Shown in pieces: positions 50,501 to 56,712 of a DNA stretch of 64,000 nucleotides. Position 1 is the first letter of the stretch, and each line of letters opens with the position of its first letter. The stretch lies in NCBI GenBank assembly GCA_012295275.1, contig CM022665.1, positions 30,558,957-30,622,956 of the forward strand, written 5' to 3'. This stretch comes from Chrysomallon squamiferum (Eukaryota; Mollusca; Gastropoda; Neomphalida; Peltospiridae). A program made the position numbers and the translations under genes. The notes beneath the pieces are model-generated. The model had not been told where the DNA came from, ran no database searches, and was given only the letters and a program-made list of their open reading frames with translations.

Positions 50501-53500
50501 AAGCATATTGCAAAAACAGAACCTCTTTCCTGATCATTAAGAGCAGCTCTTGAATGGTAGAAGCAGGTTTCCTCTCATAGAAGTCATCACTGCAAAATGT
50601 TAACAAAATTTTAGATTTTAAAATTTATTTATTCCTTTGATAATGCGGTAACATTTAAAATCTTAAATTAAATAACAGTATCTGAGATAATGTTTGTTAA
50701 AATAAATTATTAAATGTTTATTTTCAGGTTTGTGGACAGAAGCAACATCAAGTGGATTTTATGTTGATCTCACCCCACCCTCTGTATCCACCAAACCCTT
50801 TCTGTCAGAGGATATAAACTCCATGATCCGACGGACAACCGTGTCCAGAACAAACATCAAGATAAAGTGGAAGTTCACAGATTCTGAGTCGTACATAGAA
50901 AGACATTTTATTTCTCTTTCTTCTCACTATCTGGGAGAATTTCAATCAAATTCTGTTCAGGTTGGTCAGTTAATGAAAATATTTTTAATTTTTTATTTAC
51001 AAAAATAATTATAATTTAAAAAAACCACATTCTTTTCTTCAAGTATTATAAAAAGGTAACAACATTCTGTGTTAGATCTGTATTAATTTACAAATCTTTT
51101 AGTTTTAAAATAAAAACTTTGACTTTGCCCTTGAGATTTTGAGCATAATTTATAGACTTCAGAGTTACAATTGTTGATTATTTTATTACTAACTATTATG
51201 AAATTAAGTTCATTATGCTAATAATTTTTTTTAGGTTCCTGGAATTTTACAAGAGTTTATCTTCACTAAACTAGATCTCCATGACGGCAGTCTGTATGAT
51301 GTGAAGGTAGTTGCCTGTAACTTGGCTGGTTTGTGTGCTGTTGCCAAGACAACCAAGTTTTTATTTGACAGCTCACCACCCACAACTGGTATCTTTATGT
51401 TTTTATTTACAGTTTTATTTAAAAGTAAAAATGAAGACTTGCATATATAAATAACTTTTGCAAAAATATAATTTTAAATGATAACAATTATTCTCCTATT
51501 TATTTTAAGTTAAGTAATTATTTTAAATTATTTTGCTTTTATATGAAATTAAAACTATACATATGTGTATGTTTTGTATTGTTGTCAGTTAAATATTTAA
51601 AATGAAAATAATAGGTTTGATAAAATATGCTGTCTAAAAGACATATCTTTCTTCTTACTGATGTGATGATTACTGAGAGAAATGTGTTGTAAAACTTAGG
51701 AATGTTTGCTGTGAAAACTGAGCATGCTGCTCGTCTGACAAGACACCAGTCTGAGTGGATGACGTGGGAAGTGGACAGACTGAACTTGGCCTGGCTCGGT
51801 TTTTTCTGATCTTCACTCACAAATAGATCATTACATCGTCAGTGTGGGAACATCTCCATTCGAACAGATCTCAATCAGGTTTCATGACTGTATTAAAAAA
51901 TAAAAATTCTGTCCATGTTGAATATTTCAAAAATGTTTCATGATGCTTCTTCTGAAAAAATCAGATATGGTGGATTCTGCTATCAGAGTGAATTGACTAG
52001 AATTTAAAAAAAAAAGTAAAACCAAACTGAAAATTATAATTCTATTTATGATTTGTAGTAATCCACTGACCCATAATGTTAGATACAGAAACATTTTACT
52101 GCTTTGATATGTTGTATTTTTGAGAATTAAGAATTGTTAGCTAATAATAAATTTAGAACACATAATAAATGTGGTTAATGTTGTTTACTAACAGAATGGC
52201 CAGCCAGTGAGAGTATCACACACAACAACAGGGTCTGACAAGAAAGATGAAGGATTTGTTCAGCTGTACACTGTCCTCACTAAAACATCAGTACAAGATC
52301 CTCACTTTTTCTTGCAGTCTGGGCTGTCAATAAGGTACTAATCTGTAAATATCTCTTATACATGTAACCTGTATGCAATTATAACATGTACCTCACTAAA
52401 AACATCAGTACAAGATCCTCACTTTTCCTTGCAGTCTGGGCTGTTAATAAGGTACTAATAACATGTAACTAATCTGTAGATAACTGTTATAGATGTAACC
52501 TGTATAGCATTATAACATGTACCTCACTAAAAACATCAGTACAAGATCCTCACTTTTCCTTGCAGTCTGGGCTGTTAATAAGGTACTAATCTGTAAATAA
52601 CTGTTATACATGTAACCTGCATAGAATTATAACATGTAACTAATCTGTATATAATTCTTATACATGTAACCTGTATATAATTATAACATGTAGAATATGT
52701 ATATAAGTGTTATACATGTAACTGATTTGTATATAACTCTTATACATGTAATATGTATAGAATTATAATGCAACTAATCTGTATATAACTCTTATATATG
52801 TAACCTACATGTAAGTATAATGTAACTGATCTGTATATAATTCTTATATATGTAACCTGTATAGAATTATATAACAGAATCTGTATGTAATCATTAATTC
52901 TTATATAATTATATCTCTTATATATGTAGCCTGTATATAATTTTAACAATAATCTGTTTATAACTTTTTTACATGTAACCTGTATATAATTATCACTTGT
53001 AACATCAGTTTGTATATAACTGTTATAGATGTAACCTGTATATAATTATAACTGTTATACATGTAACTTGTATATAATTATAAGTAATTATAAAAGTTAT
53101 TTATTTGTATATATTCATAATTCTTACCTGTAATCTATATATAACTACCATATTTATCTGTAATAATATATATAATTATAAAATGTATCTTTTGTCTTAC
53201 TTGTTTTAATTTTTTTCCTGTAATCTGTTTCATTATAATATTTTTTTCATTTCTTATCTCATCCTAATAAATGTTTCATTATACATTTTTTTATCTTTTT
53301 GTGTTAACTGCTGTCATAAGAATTATTTTTTGCTTACCAGTAATCTGTATACAATATTTCTATACCTAATCTATTTTTTTATTTTTTTATGTTAATTTTT
53401 GTTGTTGATATTGTTTTATTAATATTAAATATTATGATCACTTAATATTTATATATATATATATTACATATATTTGAGAAAATGTTTATGTGGCTTTAAC

Positions 53501-56093
53501 AAAAATAACAATTTCATGTTAAAGGTTGGTTTGCAGTCAAATGCTCTGCACAGTGAAGTGACACTTGCAAATGGAGGATCACTGGAACTTGTCAGACGCT
53601 GTAAAGTGTTCAGTTGTGTGGGTCACTGTGTGTGTGTGGCAGTCAGGACAAAACTTGTGACATTGCCAGGAAATGTTCCAGTGGTAGGATACCCTTATTT
53701 ACATAATTATAGCACAAACATTTATATTTTCTGTTAATATGAACTCACTGGCAACACAGATATAAAAGAACATTCTGCAATAATCAGAAGTATGTAATTT
53801 TAGTATTAGTCTGAGCTTGTTTGTTTGGAGAATCAGTCTTCCTCTAACGTATCTCATGTTATTTCCTTCTATAGCCTCTGGCTTACTTATTTATCTTACA
53901 GACCAGTGATAGTAGTGCCTCATAGTGAGAGTACAAAAATGTATGGTGATGGTAAAAACTGTATGTCTGTAACTCTAATGCCTGTAACTACACTACATAA
54001 TTTAACAATTATAAAATTCAACCGAAAGGCTCAGATCTTACAAATTATTTGAAATGCCATGAAAAATAAAATATTAACTTAATTAAGCACCACTAATATA
54101 GACCAGAATTTTGATTTGGTATACATGGTAACAGGACCAGTGTTTTGATTAGCACAGATGATTTGATTTGGTAAACTTGATAAAATGGTCTAATTTGCAG
54201 ACATTCTGATCCAAAACAATTGTCTTTATTACTTAAAGATAAAAGATAGAATTTTATAATGTAATATTAATAATATAAATTTCAGGTGATGGAAGCACAG
54301 AAATACTTGTCAAGGATGTAACCGATCTCCATTTTAAAACAGAAGATAAAGATGAACAGTTCACATCCAGCAGTTCTCATGTAGCAGCAACATGGCAAAT
54401 ACAGAAAGGTGGACCAGTGAAAAGGTGCATTATATTTTTTATTTTATTTTTGTGGTAAAGTAGACTGTGATAAAATTGTGAAACCATTTGAATCAAGAAA
54501 AGTAATTCATTTACTTCTGATTTTAGCTTTACAGAGCAAAAAGTATCAGTGATGAAATACTTTAAACTGGTAAAATAATAGAATTTTTATTTATAATTTC
54601 ACATAAAAAAAGTTGAGTTTTTCAGTGAATGTCAGCCATTTTTGTTTTATAATCACTGCCAAAATAGATATATTATTACTTGCTTGTATTCTGTGAGGTT
54701 TTTTTTAAACAACATATTTGTTAAGTTAACAAGATGACTGAAAACAGTTACATATTTAATTGTTGTTTTCTCAGGTATGAAGTAAGTGTTGGTTACAGTG
54801 ACAAAGATTTACCAGAAGGTGTTTACAATCAGCAGAGAGATCAGATCTGGTTTCATGTTGGATTGGCCACATCAGCTGTGATCACAATACCAAGAGGTTT
54901 AATTTTCTTTATTATTTAGTGATATTGATAACAAACAAAACTTTCACATCTTTTCATTATTTAGTGATGTTGATAACAGACAGAAGTTTAGTTTTCTTCA
55001 TTTTGGACATTTATTTAAAGTTTAGTTTTCTTCATTATTTAGTGGCGTTGATAACAGACAGAAGTTTAGTTTTTCTTCATTATTTAGTGACATTGATAAC
55101 AGACTGAAGTTTAGTTTTTCTTCATTATTTAGTGATGTTGATAACAAAAGAAGATTCTCATCTTTACTGCATCAAAACTCATCTTCAAAATCTGATGTTT
55201 GGTTGTTTTATCTTTTTACCAGTGAAAAGTGCTACTAAAAATAAAAAAAAAAAATAGGCCTATATGCCATTATTGTAATAATGGAAATAAAATTATTCAT
55301 TTAAGAATACTTCTTTGCATTTTTCTTTTTTCCATTTTATAATATAAATATATTTTTTTTATAATTTATATTTCTTAAATAGTTGAATATCATTTATTTC
55401 GAGAGAAATTATATTAAGGTTTTTGATGTAAACTGAAAGGTCTTGAATTTTCCTTATGTAAAACATGATTATTATTAATTTATAGTTATTTAAACATTTT
55501 ATTTGTTTTTCTATTATTTAGATAAACAGCTGAGTGAAAATATCAAATATTCCGTCTTTGTTCGTGCATGGTACAGTTCTCAAGTGTTTGATGTTTTCAA
55601 GTCAGATGGAGTAGCTGTGATTGTCAAAGCAGTGGGAATATCAAACCAAGTTGGCAGAGCAGTAAGTTTACTGTTTTAACAATATCTTCTACTTTGTGTT
55701 TGAAGTGAGAAACACAATGTATCTGTTTTAGAAAGAAAGAAATTCATTTATTTAAATTTATTATTTTAAAATAATAAGAACAGAAATATTTTTAAAAAGC
55801 TTTTCCGTAGATCATTAAAATTATGGAATTAAAAAAACTGATATGTAAAAATAAAAAGCATTATAACTTTATGAAATATAAAATTCATATTTTATTCATT
55901 GTTAATAATATTAAATCTGTTTTAATAAAATAATATATTATATTTTTTAGGTTAAAGAACATTCAAGTAATGGACAGATGAAAGACACAGATTTCATAAA
56001 TAACAACCAAGAAGTTTATGTGAGCTGGAAAGACAATTTTAAACCTGGTTTGTTTGGTCTCACAAAGTATGGGTGTATATCAGCACTTACCCA
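26105..56093 (+). CDS. Gene B: large secreted Cys-rich/EGF/FN3-like repeat protein (46 exons before the gap)
   Basis: Seen: signal peptide, short Cys-containing segment (exons 2-3), Cys-rich exons 4-5, EGF-like exon 6, conserved A/B region (7-10), then a long beta-sandwich array (11-46) with many 'DGVVID.T.P' linkers and 'VGTSPGSAD' motifs. Exons 1-22 join in frame. Phase conflicts occur at exons 23/24, 40 and 41/42, and lesions occur in 33, 34 and 39. Inferred: a secreted or surface adhesion-type protein, paralogous to gene A but lacking its PLAT domain. The gene runs into the gap at 56513 and may continue in the 57286-63961 block. No membrane anchor or stop seen; family name unknown. Confidence 0.85.
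27252..27317 (+). CDS. Gene B exon 2: N-terminal module
   Basis: GENVVTWTEEVCNDPVLGCS, then LFG. Acceptor CATTTCAG, donor TGG|GTAACA, phase 2. Replaces the position of gene A exon 2/PLAT and shows no similarity to it. Confidence 0.68.
27573..27652 (+). CDS. Gene B exon 3: N-terminal module
   Basis: IGKEKITHVACAAGWLESGD then GVNCGI. Acceptor AAAACAG, donor TTC|GTGAGT. The phase fits exons 2 and 4. The Cys content suggests a small disulfide-bonded unit, not identified. Confidence 0.7.
27653..29947. other. Gene B introns 3 and 4
   Basis: Hold a degenerate trinucleotide block (ACT/TAC)n at 27895-28250, (TTTA)n and (TAC)n before exon 4, and (AAAT)n/(AAAC)n at 29760-29935. Valine- or leucine-rich open frames there are repeat artefacts. 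Confidence 0.65.
28603..28719 (+). CDS. Gene B exon 4: cysteine-rich segment
   Basis: KCDCNRMFSDSGGICYEPYV then CENCEQGFFTEINRVFCD. Counterpart of gene A exon 6 but shorter (117 versus 201 nt). Acceptor TTTTTCAG, donor ACA|GTGAGT. Confidence 0.85.
29948..30088 (+). CDS. Gene B exon 5: cysteine-rich segment
   Basis: ICNRIANCETVDCSTDNDEK then CYRCEDVYVDEKGKRGYFL. Matches gene A exon 7 in length and phase. Ends GKSCL before TTAA|GTGAGT. Confidence 0.83.
30514..30630 (+). CDS. Gene B exon 6: EGF-like domain
   Basis: CSWLSDSTRCFPGTCGGDGL then FDDCVCASGFTGVHCEI, with the CxCxxGFxGxxCE signature. 117 nt, as in gene A exon 8. Confidence 0.9.
   Translation, partial: RRVLGLVTVHVVFLVPVVEMVCLMTVFVHLDLLESTVK
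30765..31045 (+). repeat. Interspersed repeat with (AG)n core in gene B intron 6
   Basis: Matches 1560-1770 in the same window orientation and 37500-37690 in the reverse: GAGATTGTGAAATG, an (AG)n run, CTACTACATTATAG, TTTTAATATGACTCTTTTGG, TTTTCTACTGACAGCTCAA. Not classified. Confidence 0.75.
31105..31275 (+). repeat. Diverged duplication of exon 7 acceptor region
   Basis: Two units of about 85 bases: ATATTAAGA...TTTCCTTTTAG|CTGAAGGCAAACC, then ATATTAAGA...TCTCCTTTCAG|TTCAAGACAACCCC. The second is the used acceptor, the first a decayed copy. Confidence 0.6.
31253..31492 (+). CDS. Gene B exon 7: conserved A/B region, part 1
   Basis: QDNPNLYDELFTVADANDVT and SYKFSSDFRKGGG. 240 nt versus 234 in gene A exon 9. 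A diverged copy of its acceptor and first bases lies about 85 bases upstream. Confidence 0.88.
31690..31880. repeat. (TG)n/(TATG)n-rich tract, gene B intron 7
   Basis: Alternating TG, TATG and CA runs. Produces overlapping open frames on both strands, none exon-like. Confidence 0.85.
31994..32138 (+). CDS. Gene B exon 8: conserved A/B region, part 2
   Basis: NGNVMNRKTKTCPGINQDNA and IPFQNLDE. The donor GACGA|GTTAGT gives the phase needed by exon 9 and matches the position of gene A exon 10. 145 nt in both. Confidence 0.82.
32352..32562 (+). CDS. Gene B exon 9: conserved A/B region, part 3
   Basis: IKFSTKSENGGYVIVMNFIQ, RFYMLGKTV and CDPPSRCPDDVLSVPN. Counterpart of gene A exon 11. Donor AAA|GTAAGA. 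Confidence 0.85.
32869..33012 (+). CDS. Gene B exon 10: first repeat-like region
   Basis: TPIPIKWDRWLDDHSGIQHY then VMEIFDLIFIKGQG. The W..W.DD.SGI signature is shared with gene A exon 12 at identical length (144 nt). Confidence 0.87.
33329..33680 (+). CDS. Gene B exon 11: repeat domain with conversion-like tract
   Basis: KIYFFTPTKSGVFAVVLTAF then YVWQITSDFVTVDWVQRYIN. The 3' part (NNNLLDVVVSNSGILDKYDD) differs strongly from gene A exon 13, but the 231-bp core at 33344-33574 appears identical. Donor CAAG|GTACAA. Confidence 0.9.
34272..34578 (+). CDS. Gene B exon 12: FN3-like repeat; start of near-identical arm
   Basis: LEDGDSLMFWVRAYDVRDEY and VTVHIDTSPPVIENLWL. From about base 8 of this exon onward, exons and introns match gene A almost base for base; the intron before it does not. 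Confidence 0.92.
34892..35018 (+). CDS. Gene B exon 13: FN3-like repeat
   Basis: IEWVAFDDHSGLQTVSWRLF then DNYTGNDIVHGIEH. 127 nt. The preceding intron holds a (GT)n tract longer than in gene A. Confidence 0.9.
35272..35508 (+). CDS. Gene B exon 14: Cys-containing repeat exon
   Basis: TIQDCKEKYGSYVRGANCYC then TPYAGCYHRHFQVKP. Acceptor TTATTACAG at the end of a (TTA)n microsatellite. 237 nt. Confidence 0.9.
35779..35988 (+). CDS. Gene B exon 15: FN3-like repeat
   Basis: ITVDSSAPVAGAVHDGFVGE then AHWEGYFDKESGVLFYQF. 210 nt. Acceptor GTGAACAG, donor AAG|GTGAAT. Confidence 0.9.
36529..36800 (+). CDS. Gene B exon 16: repeat end plus DGIVVDTTPP linker
   Basis: YYVTVVAYNRALAASSPVCS then DGIVVDTTPPQVSQVAV. 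272 nt, phase 2 out, donor TCT|GTGAGT. Confidence 0.9.
37244..37397 (+). CDS. Gene B exon 17: acidic/Ser-rich exon with GC donor
   Basis: TKATPIADLSNLPIDKTESG then ETKTVKASVCEEESGMSEDF. Donor CAG|GCAAGA: a GC-AG intron, as in gene A exon 19. Confidence 0.8.
37825..38046 (+). CDS. Gene B exon 18: FN3-like repeat
   Basis: LYLNWTGSDAESGIFDYEIG then FASSKNGAASPDVKPFTS. 222 nt, donor AAA|GTAAGT. A His/Gln-rich loop (THQHQHEQ) follows the core. Confidence 0.9.
38395..38545 (+). CDS. Gene B exon 19: FN3-like repeat
   Basis: VIGPVIVLTENPVFTPPIKV then TLQENYLVAEWTTSTF. 151 nt, phase 1 out, donor GTTG|GTGTGT. Confidence 0.88.
38690..39265. repeat. AT-rich tandem repeat in gene B intron 19
   Basis: Inverted partner of 1-600. 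Units contain TAATATTAAA and TTAAATATTT with drifting length. No coding content seen. Confidence 0.8.
39281..39564 (+). CDS. Gene B exon 20: FN3-like repeat
   Basis: GHTGKGEETHKWSVLQSGAG then HTYFVSVQVENIVGQLTVGV. Acceptor TTAAACAG, donor TCT|GTTAGT. The two long open frames here differ by one base of phase; this frame joins both neighbours. Confidence 0.83.
39926..40123 (+). CDS. Gene B exon 21: FN3-like repeat
   Basis: LSVRWFGFTDKVESLTFKVG then LGTSQKTANIVPFVSVLSEN: W.GF.D...S..F.VG.GTS. 198 nt, donor CAG|GTAAGT. Confidence 0.87.
40375..40545 (+). repeat. Short tandem repeat spanning exon 22 acceptor
   Basis: Units of about 20-30 bases, (AT)TACAGCAATATTATGACT, ending in the real junction ATTACAG|CAATATTACTCACTGG. 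Repeats extend back with decay to about 40375. Confidence 0.75.
40535..40670 (+). CDS. Gene B exon 22: repeat end
   Basis: QYYSLVVATNEAGDTLVSSN then GFQIVENQTVVSDVVI: Y.LVV.A.NEAG signature. Its acceptor and first bases (ACAG|CAATATTA) recur several times upstream as a short tandem repeat. Confidence 0.82.
40923..40957 (+). CDS. Gene B exon 23 (short, 35 nt)
   Basis: DNMKWKPEHYKN after a poly-T acceptor (TTTTTTTCAG). Phase fits exon 22. Donor AAC|GTAGGC is weak and leaves phase 0, whereas exon 24 needs phase 2, so either an indel in the A run or a different donor is involved. Confidence 0.5.
41085..41400 (+). repeat. Partial tandem copies of exon 24
   Basis: AAATGTGTTGATTGTGTCAC TAA and CAGTCTTCAAGC...CACTTTG..CATTG recur upstream of the functional exon with frame-breaking indels: pseudo-exon fragments. 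Confidence 0.75.
41278..41480 (+). CDS. Gene B exon 24, with upstream partial copies
   Basis: NKCVDCVTKVDEEKCVDDIS, SSVYFAHWTRSDRSKSLYPD and VVWSLQKKKP. The 3' donor TCAG|GTGATG fits exon 25. The 5' border (ATTTCAG at 41277) is open in the right frame but its phase disagrees with exon 23. Degenerate copies of the first half lie at 41085-41255. Confidence 0.65.
41862..42091 (+). CDS. Gene B exon 25: repeat end with SDGVTI linker
   Basis: GGVSLQSGHTYRAAVKLCVA then SDGVTIITQPPQSGTITLLY. 230 nt, phase 1 in, 0 out. Acceptor TTTTTACAG, donor CAG|GTAGAA. Confidence 0.87.
42306..42473 (+). CDS. Gene B exon 26
   Basis: IKVEIAKFFDPDIKDKDVAM then SRYEWALTDNRHDSRLLEKW. 168 nt, donor CAT|GTGAGT. An atypical FN3-like strand region (YEWAL replacing W.G). 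Confidence 0.83.
42598..42769 (+). CDS. Gene B exon 27
   Basis: ISFTVTLAGKLNFRECRRLA then VRGFNKVEMSTTVSADVRNC: the V.A.N-like strand reads V.GFN. 172 nt, donor TTAG|GTAAAC. Confidence 0.85.
43287..43541 (+). CDS. Gene B exon 28
   Basis: DENAQWTEDDVDYTPYSDML then SAVWPSLRHRDYMWAVMEGS. 255 nt, phase 1 in and out, donor ACAG|GTAAAC. Precedes the giant splice-acceptor minisatellite. Confidence 0.83.
43940..45296 (+). repeat. 30-bp minisatellite, about 45 units, each carrying a 3' splice site
   Basis: Unit: TTGTTATTTTACAGATAAAG followed by AGTGTGTGTA or a close variant. The last unit runs directly into exon 29, whose junction is TTATTTTACAG|ATAAGGAGTATGT, so the unit is the intron end plus the exon start, amplified. 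30 bp is a multiple of three and has no stop in the exon frame across long stretches; a few 28-bp units (from about 44930) shift the frame. A related array lies at 56713-57285 right of the gap. Confidence 0.95.
45297..45511 (+). CDS. Gene B exon 29: repeat end with SDGVVID linker
   Basis: DKEYVNVEFDESLQHGKRYY then ICIHASEKQ and CSDGVVIDLTKPTGGRVWI. The most 3' of about 45 tandem acceptors was chosen because downstream bases leave the repeat here. 215 nt, phase 1 in. The copy at 57286 has one extra A. Confidence 0.85.
46027..46132 (+). CDS. Gene B exon 30: FN3-like repeat
   Basis: SSLTEVEVLWDGFTDVDEIS then SVLHTTGIADYQIAL: V.WDGF.D...S signature. Donor CTTG|GTTAGT. Identical to 58019-58124. 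Confidence 0.85.
46550..47035. repeat. Tandem repeat of a 15-bp palindrome-like unit, intron 30
   Basis: Core ATAACAAGTTGTTAT (7-base inverted arms around one base), spaced by TGTTTAATATAT-like bases, more than ten copies running up to the exon 31 acceptor. Second copy at 58540-59027. Confidence 0.85.
47044..47160 (+). CDS. Gene B exon 31: FN3-like repeat
   Basis: GSVPGGEDVVSFHNVGLVNH then LKLQNGHTLFVTVK: G..PGGEDVV.F.NVG...L..G...V.VK. Donor AAAG|GTTGTT is weak but is required by phase. Copy at 59036. Confidence 0.83.
47551..47683 (+). CDS. Gene B exon 32: linker and next repeat start
   Basis: ARDFVNKTTAVTSKSFIVDN then TPPQLTSVQIQLSSRFITTS. 133 nt, phase 2 out (split Cys). Copy at 59533. 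Confidence 0.85.
48250..48422 (+). CDS. Gene B exon 33 (first copy, 2-bp deletion)
   Basis: CWNGVFSDVESGVKSF then frame loss: at 48291-48296 two bases present in the 60232 copy are missing. The intact version continues SVAAGSRPGYDDVIPFTDSS. Sequencing error and real lesion cannot be separated here. Confidence 0.75.
48755..49013 (+). CDS. Gene B exon 34 (first copy, in-frame stop)
   Basis: AFNGAGLYKQTVSRSIMMDT then SPPLPGHVYEG, with W.GF.D motif VVYWDGFVDP. TGA at 48923-48925 interrupts it; the 60738 copy differs by four adjacent bases there and reads DPQSFISVYKVKVGTCKGCG. 259 nt in both copies. Confidence 0.78.
49222..49408 (+). CDS. Gene B exon 35: repeat end with SDGVVIDNTAP linker
   Basis: KYFVTVTACNSALLCTSATS then DGVVIDNTAPIRGHVMDGIG. 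187 nt, donor TAA|GTTAGT, phase 2. Copy at 61209 is the same. Confidence 0.88.
49780..50110 (+). repeat. 100-bp tandem repeat before exon 36 (first copy)
   Basis: Marker AATGTACAGGAC at about 49791, 49939, 49999 and 50099, with shortened or rearranged units. Full units contain CTAACTACTACATATTTATA. Copy at 61780-62200 is regular. Confidence 0.8.
50138..50340 (+). CDS. Gene B exon 36: FN3-like repeat
   Basis: FVSAKWHGFQDAQSGLAFYE then WRVGTSPGSADVLTVTRLP and YITVRAYNKAG: the fullest single-exon example of the repeat consensus. Intact here; the 62220 copy has one extra T. Confidence 0.88.
50728..50960 (+). CDS. Gene B exon 37
   Basis: LWTEATSSGFYVDLTPPSVS, then KIKWKFTDSESYIERHFISL. 233 nt. 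Donor CAG|GTTGGT. One Arg here is Trp in the 62811 copy. Confidence 0.87.
51235..51388 (+). CDS. Gene B exon 38
   Basis: VPGILQEFIFTKLDLHDGSL then YDVKVVACNLAGLCAVAKTT and FDSSPPTT. 154 nt, phase 1 out. Copy at 63318 identical in frame. Confidence 0.87.
51700..51878 (+). CDS. Gene B exon 39 (first copy, compensating indels)
   Basis: GMFAVKTEHAARLTRHQSEW and VDRLNLAWLGF, then an extra T near 51806 and a missing G near 51862 put the middle out of frame, with an internal TGA. The 63783 copy is clean: SDLHSQIDHYIVSVGTSPFG. Both exons are 179 nt. Confidence 0.75.
52195..52334 (+). CDS. Gene B exon 40 (probable 1-bp error)
   Basis: NGQPVRVSHTTTGSDKKDEG then FVQLYTVLTKTSVQDPHF. One more base in the T run near 52315 would restore LAVWAVNK before donor AAG|GTACTA. 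The exon 3' end and donor are repeated twice downstream. Confidence 0.65.
52276..52590 (+). repeat. Tandem repeat spanning exon 40 donor
   Basis: CCTCACTAAAA..CATCAGTAC, AAGATCCTCACTTTT, CTTGCAGTCTGGGCTG and AATAAG|GTACTAA occur at about 52276, 52391 and 52511, period 115-120. Only the first follows the rest of exon 40. Confidence 0.85.
53525..53683 (+). CDS. Gene B exon 41
   Basis: VGLQSNALHSEVTLANGGSL then ELVRRCKVFSCVGHCVCVAV. 159 nt. Acceptor TTAAAG, donor GTG|GTAGGA. A GT-run in the exon is indel-prone, which may explain its phase conflict with exon 42. Confidence 0.68.
53903..53950 (+). CDS. Gene B exon 42 (tentative)
   Basis: PVIVVPHSESTKMYGDG after TATCTTACAG, ending GATG|GTAAAA in phase 1 as exon 43 needs. 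The incoming phase should be 2 but exon 41 leaves 0. An alternative in-phase acceptor lies 27 bases upstream. Confidence 0.45.
54286..54424 (+). CDS. Gene B exon 43
   Basis: GDGSTEILVKDVTDLHFKTE then SSSSHVAATWQIQKGGPVKR. Acceptor ATTTCAG, donor AAAAG|GTGCAT, phase 2. Confidence 0.8.
54775..54896 (+). CDS. Gene B exon 44
   Basis: RYEVSVGYSDKDLPEGVYNQ then IWFHVGLATSAVITIPR. 122 nt, phase 1 out. The donor and intron start are repeated downstream. Confidence 0.8.
54890..55150 (+). repeat. Tandem repeat starting at exon 44 donor
   Basis: GTTTAGTTTTTCTTCATTAT then TTAGTGATGTTGATAACAGA, about five units of 45-65 bases. The first begins at the exon 44 donor itself (GAG|GTTTAATTTTC). Confidence 0.75.
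55522..55661 (+). CDS. Gene B exon 45
   Basis: DKQLSENIKYSVFVRAWYSS then VFDVFKSDGVAVIVKAVG: strand Y.V.V.A, then SDGVAV linker. Donor GCA|GTAAGT. Confidence 0.83.
55951..56093 (+). CDS. Gene B exon 46 (3' end uncertain)
   Basis: VKEHSSNGQMKDTDFINNNQ then EVYVSWKDNFKPGLFGLTKY. After this, one extra G would give GVYISTYPGG, the expected repeat motif, ending phase 1 at the GTAAAT donor. The donor region is tandemly repeated up to the gap. Confidence 0.68.
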
Positions 56094-56512
56094 GGAGGTA
56101 AATGTTTTTTGTTAATGTTAAATTTGTTATTTTTTAAATATAATTACATCTGTATCAGCACTTACACAGGAGGTAAATGTTTTTGTTAATGTTAAATTTG
56201 TTATTTTTTTAATAATATTACATCTGTATGAGTGCATACCCTGGAGGTAAATGTTTTTGTTAATGTTAAATTTGTTATTTTTTTAATAATATTACATCTG
56301 TATGAGTGCATGCCCTGGAGGTAAATGTTTTGTTAATGTTAAATTTATTATTTTTAAATATAATTACATCTGTATCATCACTTACACAGGAGGTAAATGG
56401 TTTTAATGTTAAATTTATTATTTTTTAAATATAATTACATCTGTGTGAGTGCATACCCTGAGGTAAATGGTTTTGTTAATGTTAATATTTATTATTTTTT
56501 TAACATAAATGA
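56075..56512 (+). repeat. 70-76 bp tandem repeat spanning exon 46 donor
   Basis: CAGGAG|GTAAATGTTTTTGT and AATGTTAAATTTGTTATTTT recur about six times, each unit holding the exon end, donor and intron start. The left contig ends inside this array. Confidence 0.85.
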
Positions 56513-56712
56513 NNNNNNNNNNNNNNNNNNNNNNNNNNNNNNNNNNNNNNNNNNNNNNNNNNNNNNNNNNNNNNNNNNNNNNNNNNNNNNNNNNNNNNNN
56601 NNNNNNNNNNNNNNNNNNNNNNNNNNNNNNNNNNNNNNNNNNNNNNNNNNNNNNNNNNNNNNNNNNNNNNNNNNNNNNNNNNNNNNNNNNNNNNNNNNNN
56701 NNNNNNNNNNNN
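56513..56712. other. Assembly gap of exactly 200 N
   Basis: 200 N, a conventional scaffold-gap size, so the true distance is unknown. The left contig ends inside a 70-76 bp tandem repeat, the right one begins inside the 30-bp minisatellite. Both ends are places where assemblies commonly break. Confidence 0.99.

Larger units (their letters stand above)
45280..51900 (+). repeat. Direct-repeat block, copy 1 (gene B exons 29-39)
   Basis: Near-identical to 57270-63990 through exons and introns. Differences are mostly homopolymer lengths, repeat unit counts and a few substitutions. Confidence 0.95.

Noticed and set aside
51539-51820. 93-codon minus-strand frame overlapping gene B exon 39
   Set aside because: Shadow of the exon and the AT-rich intron before it.
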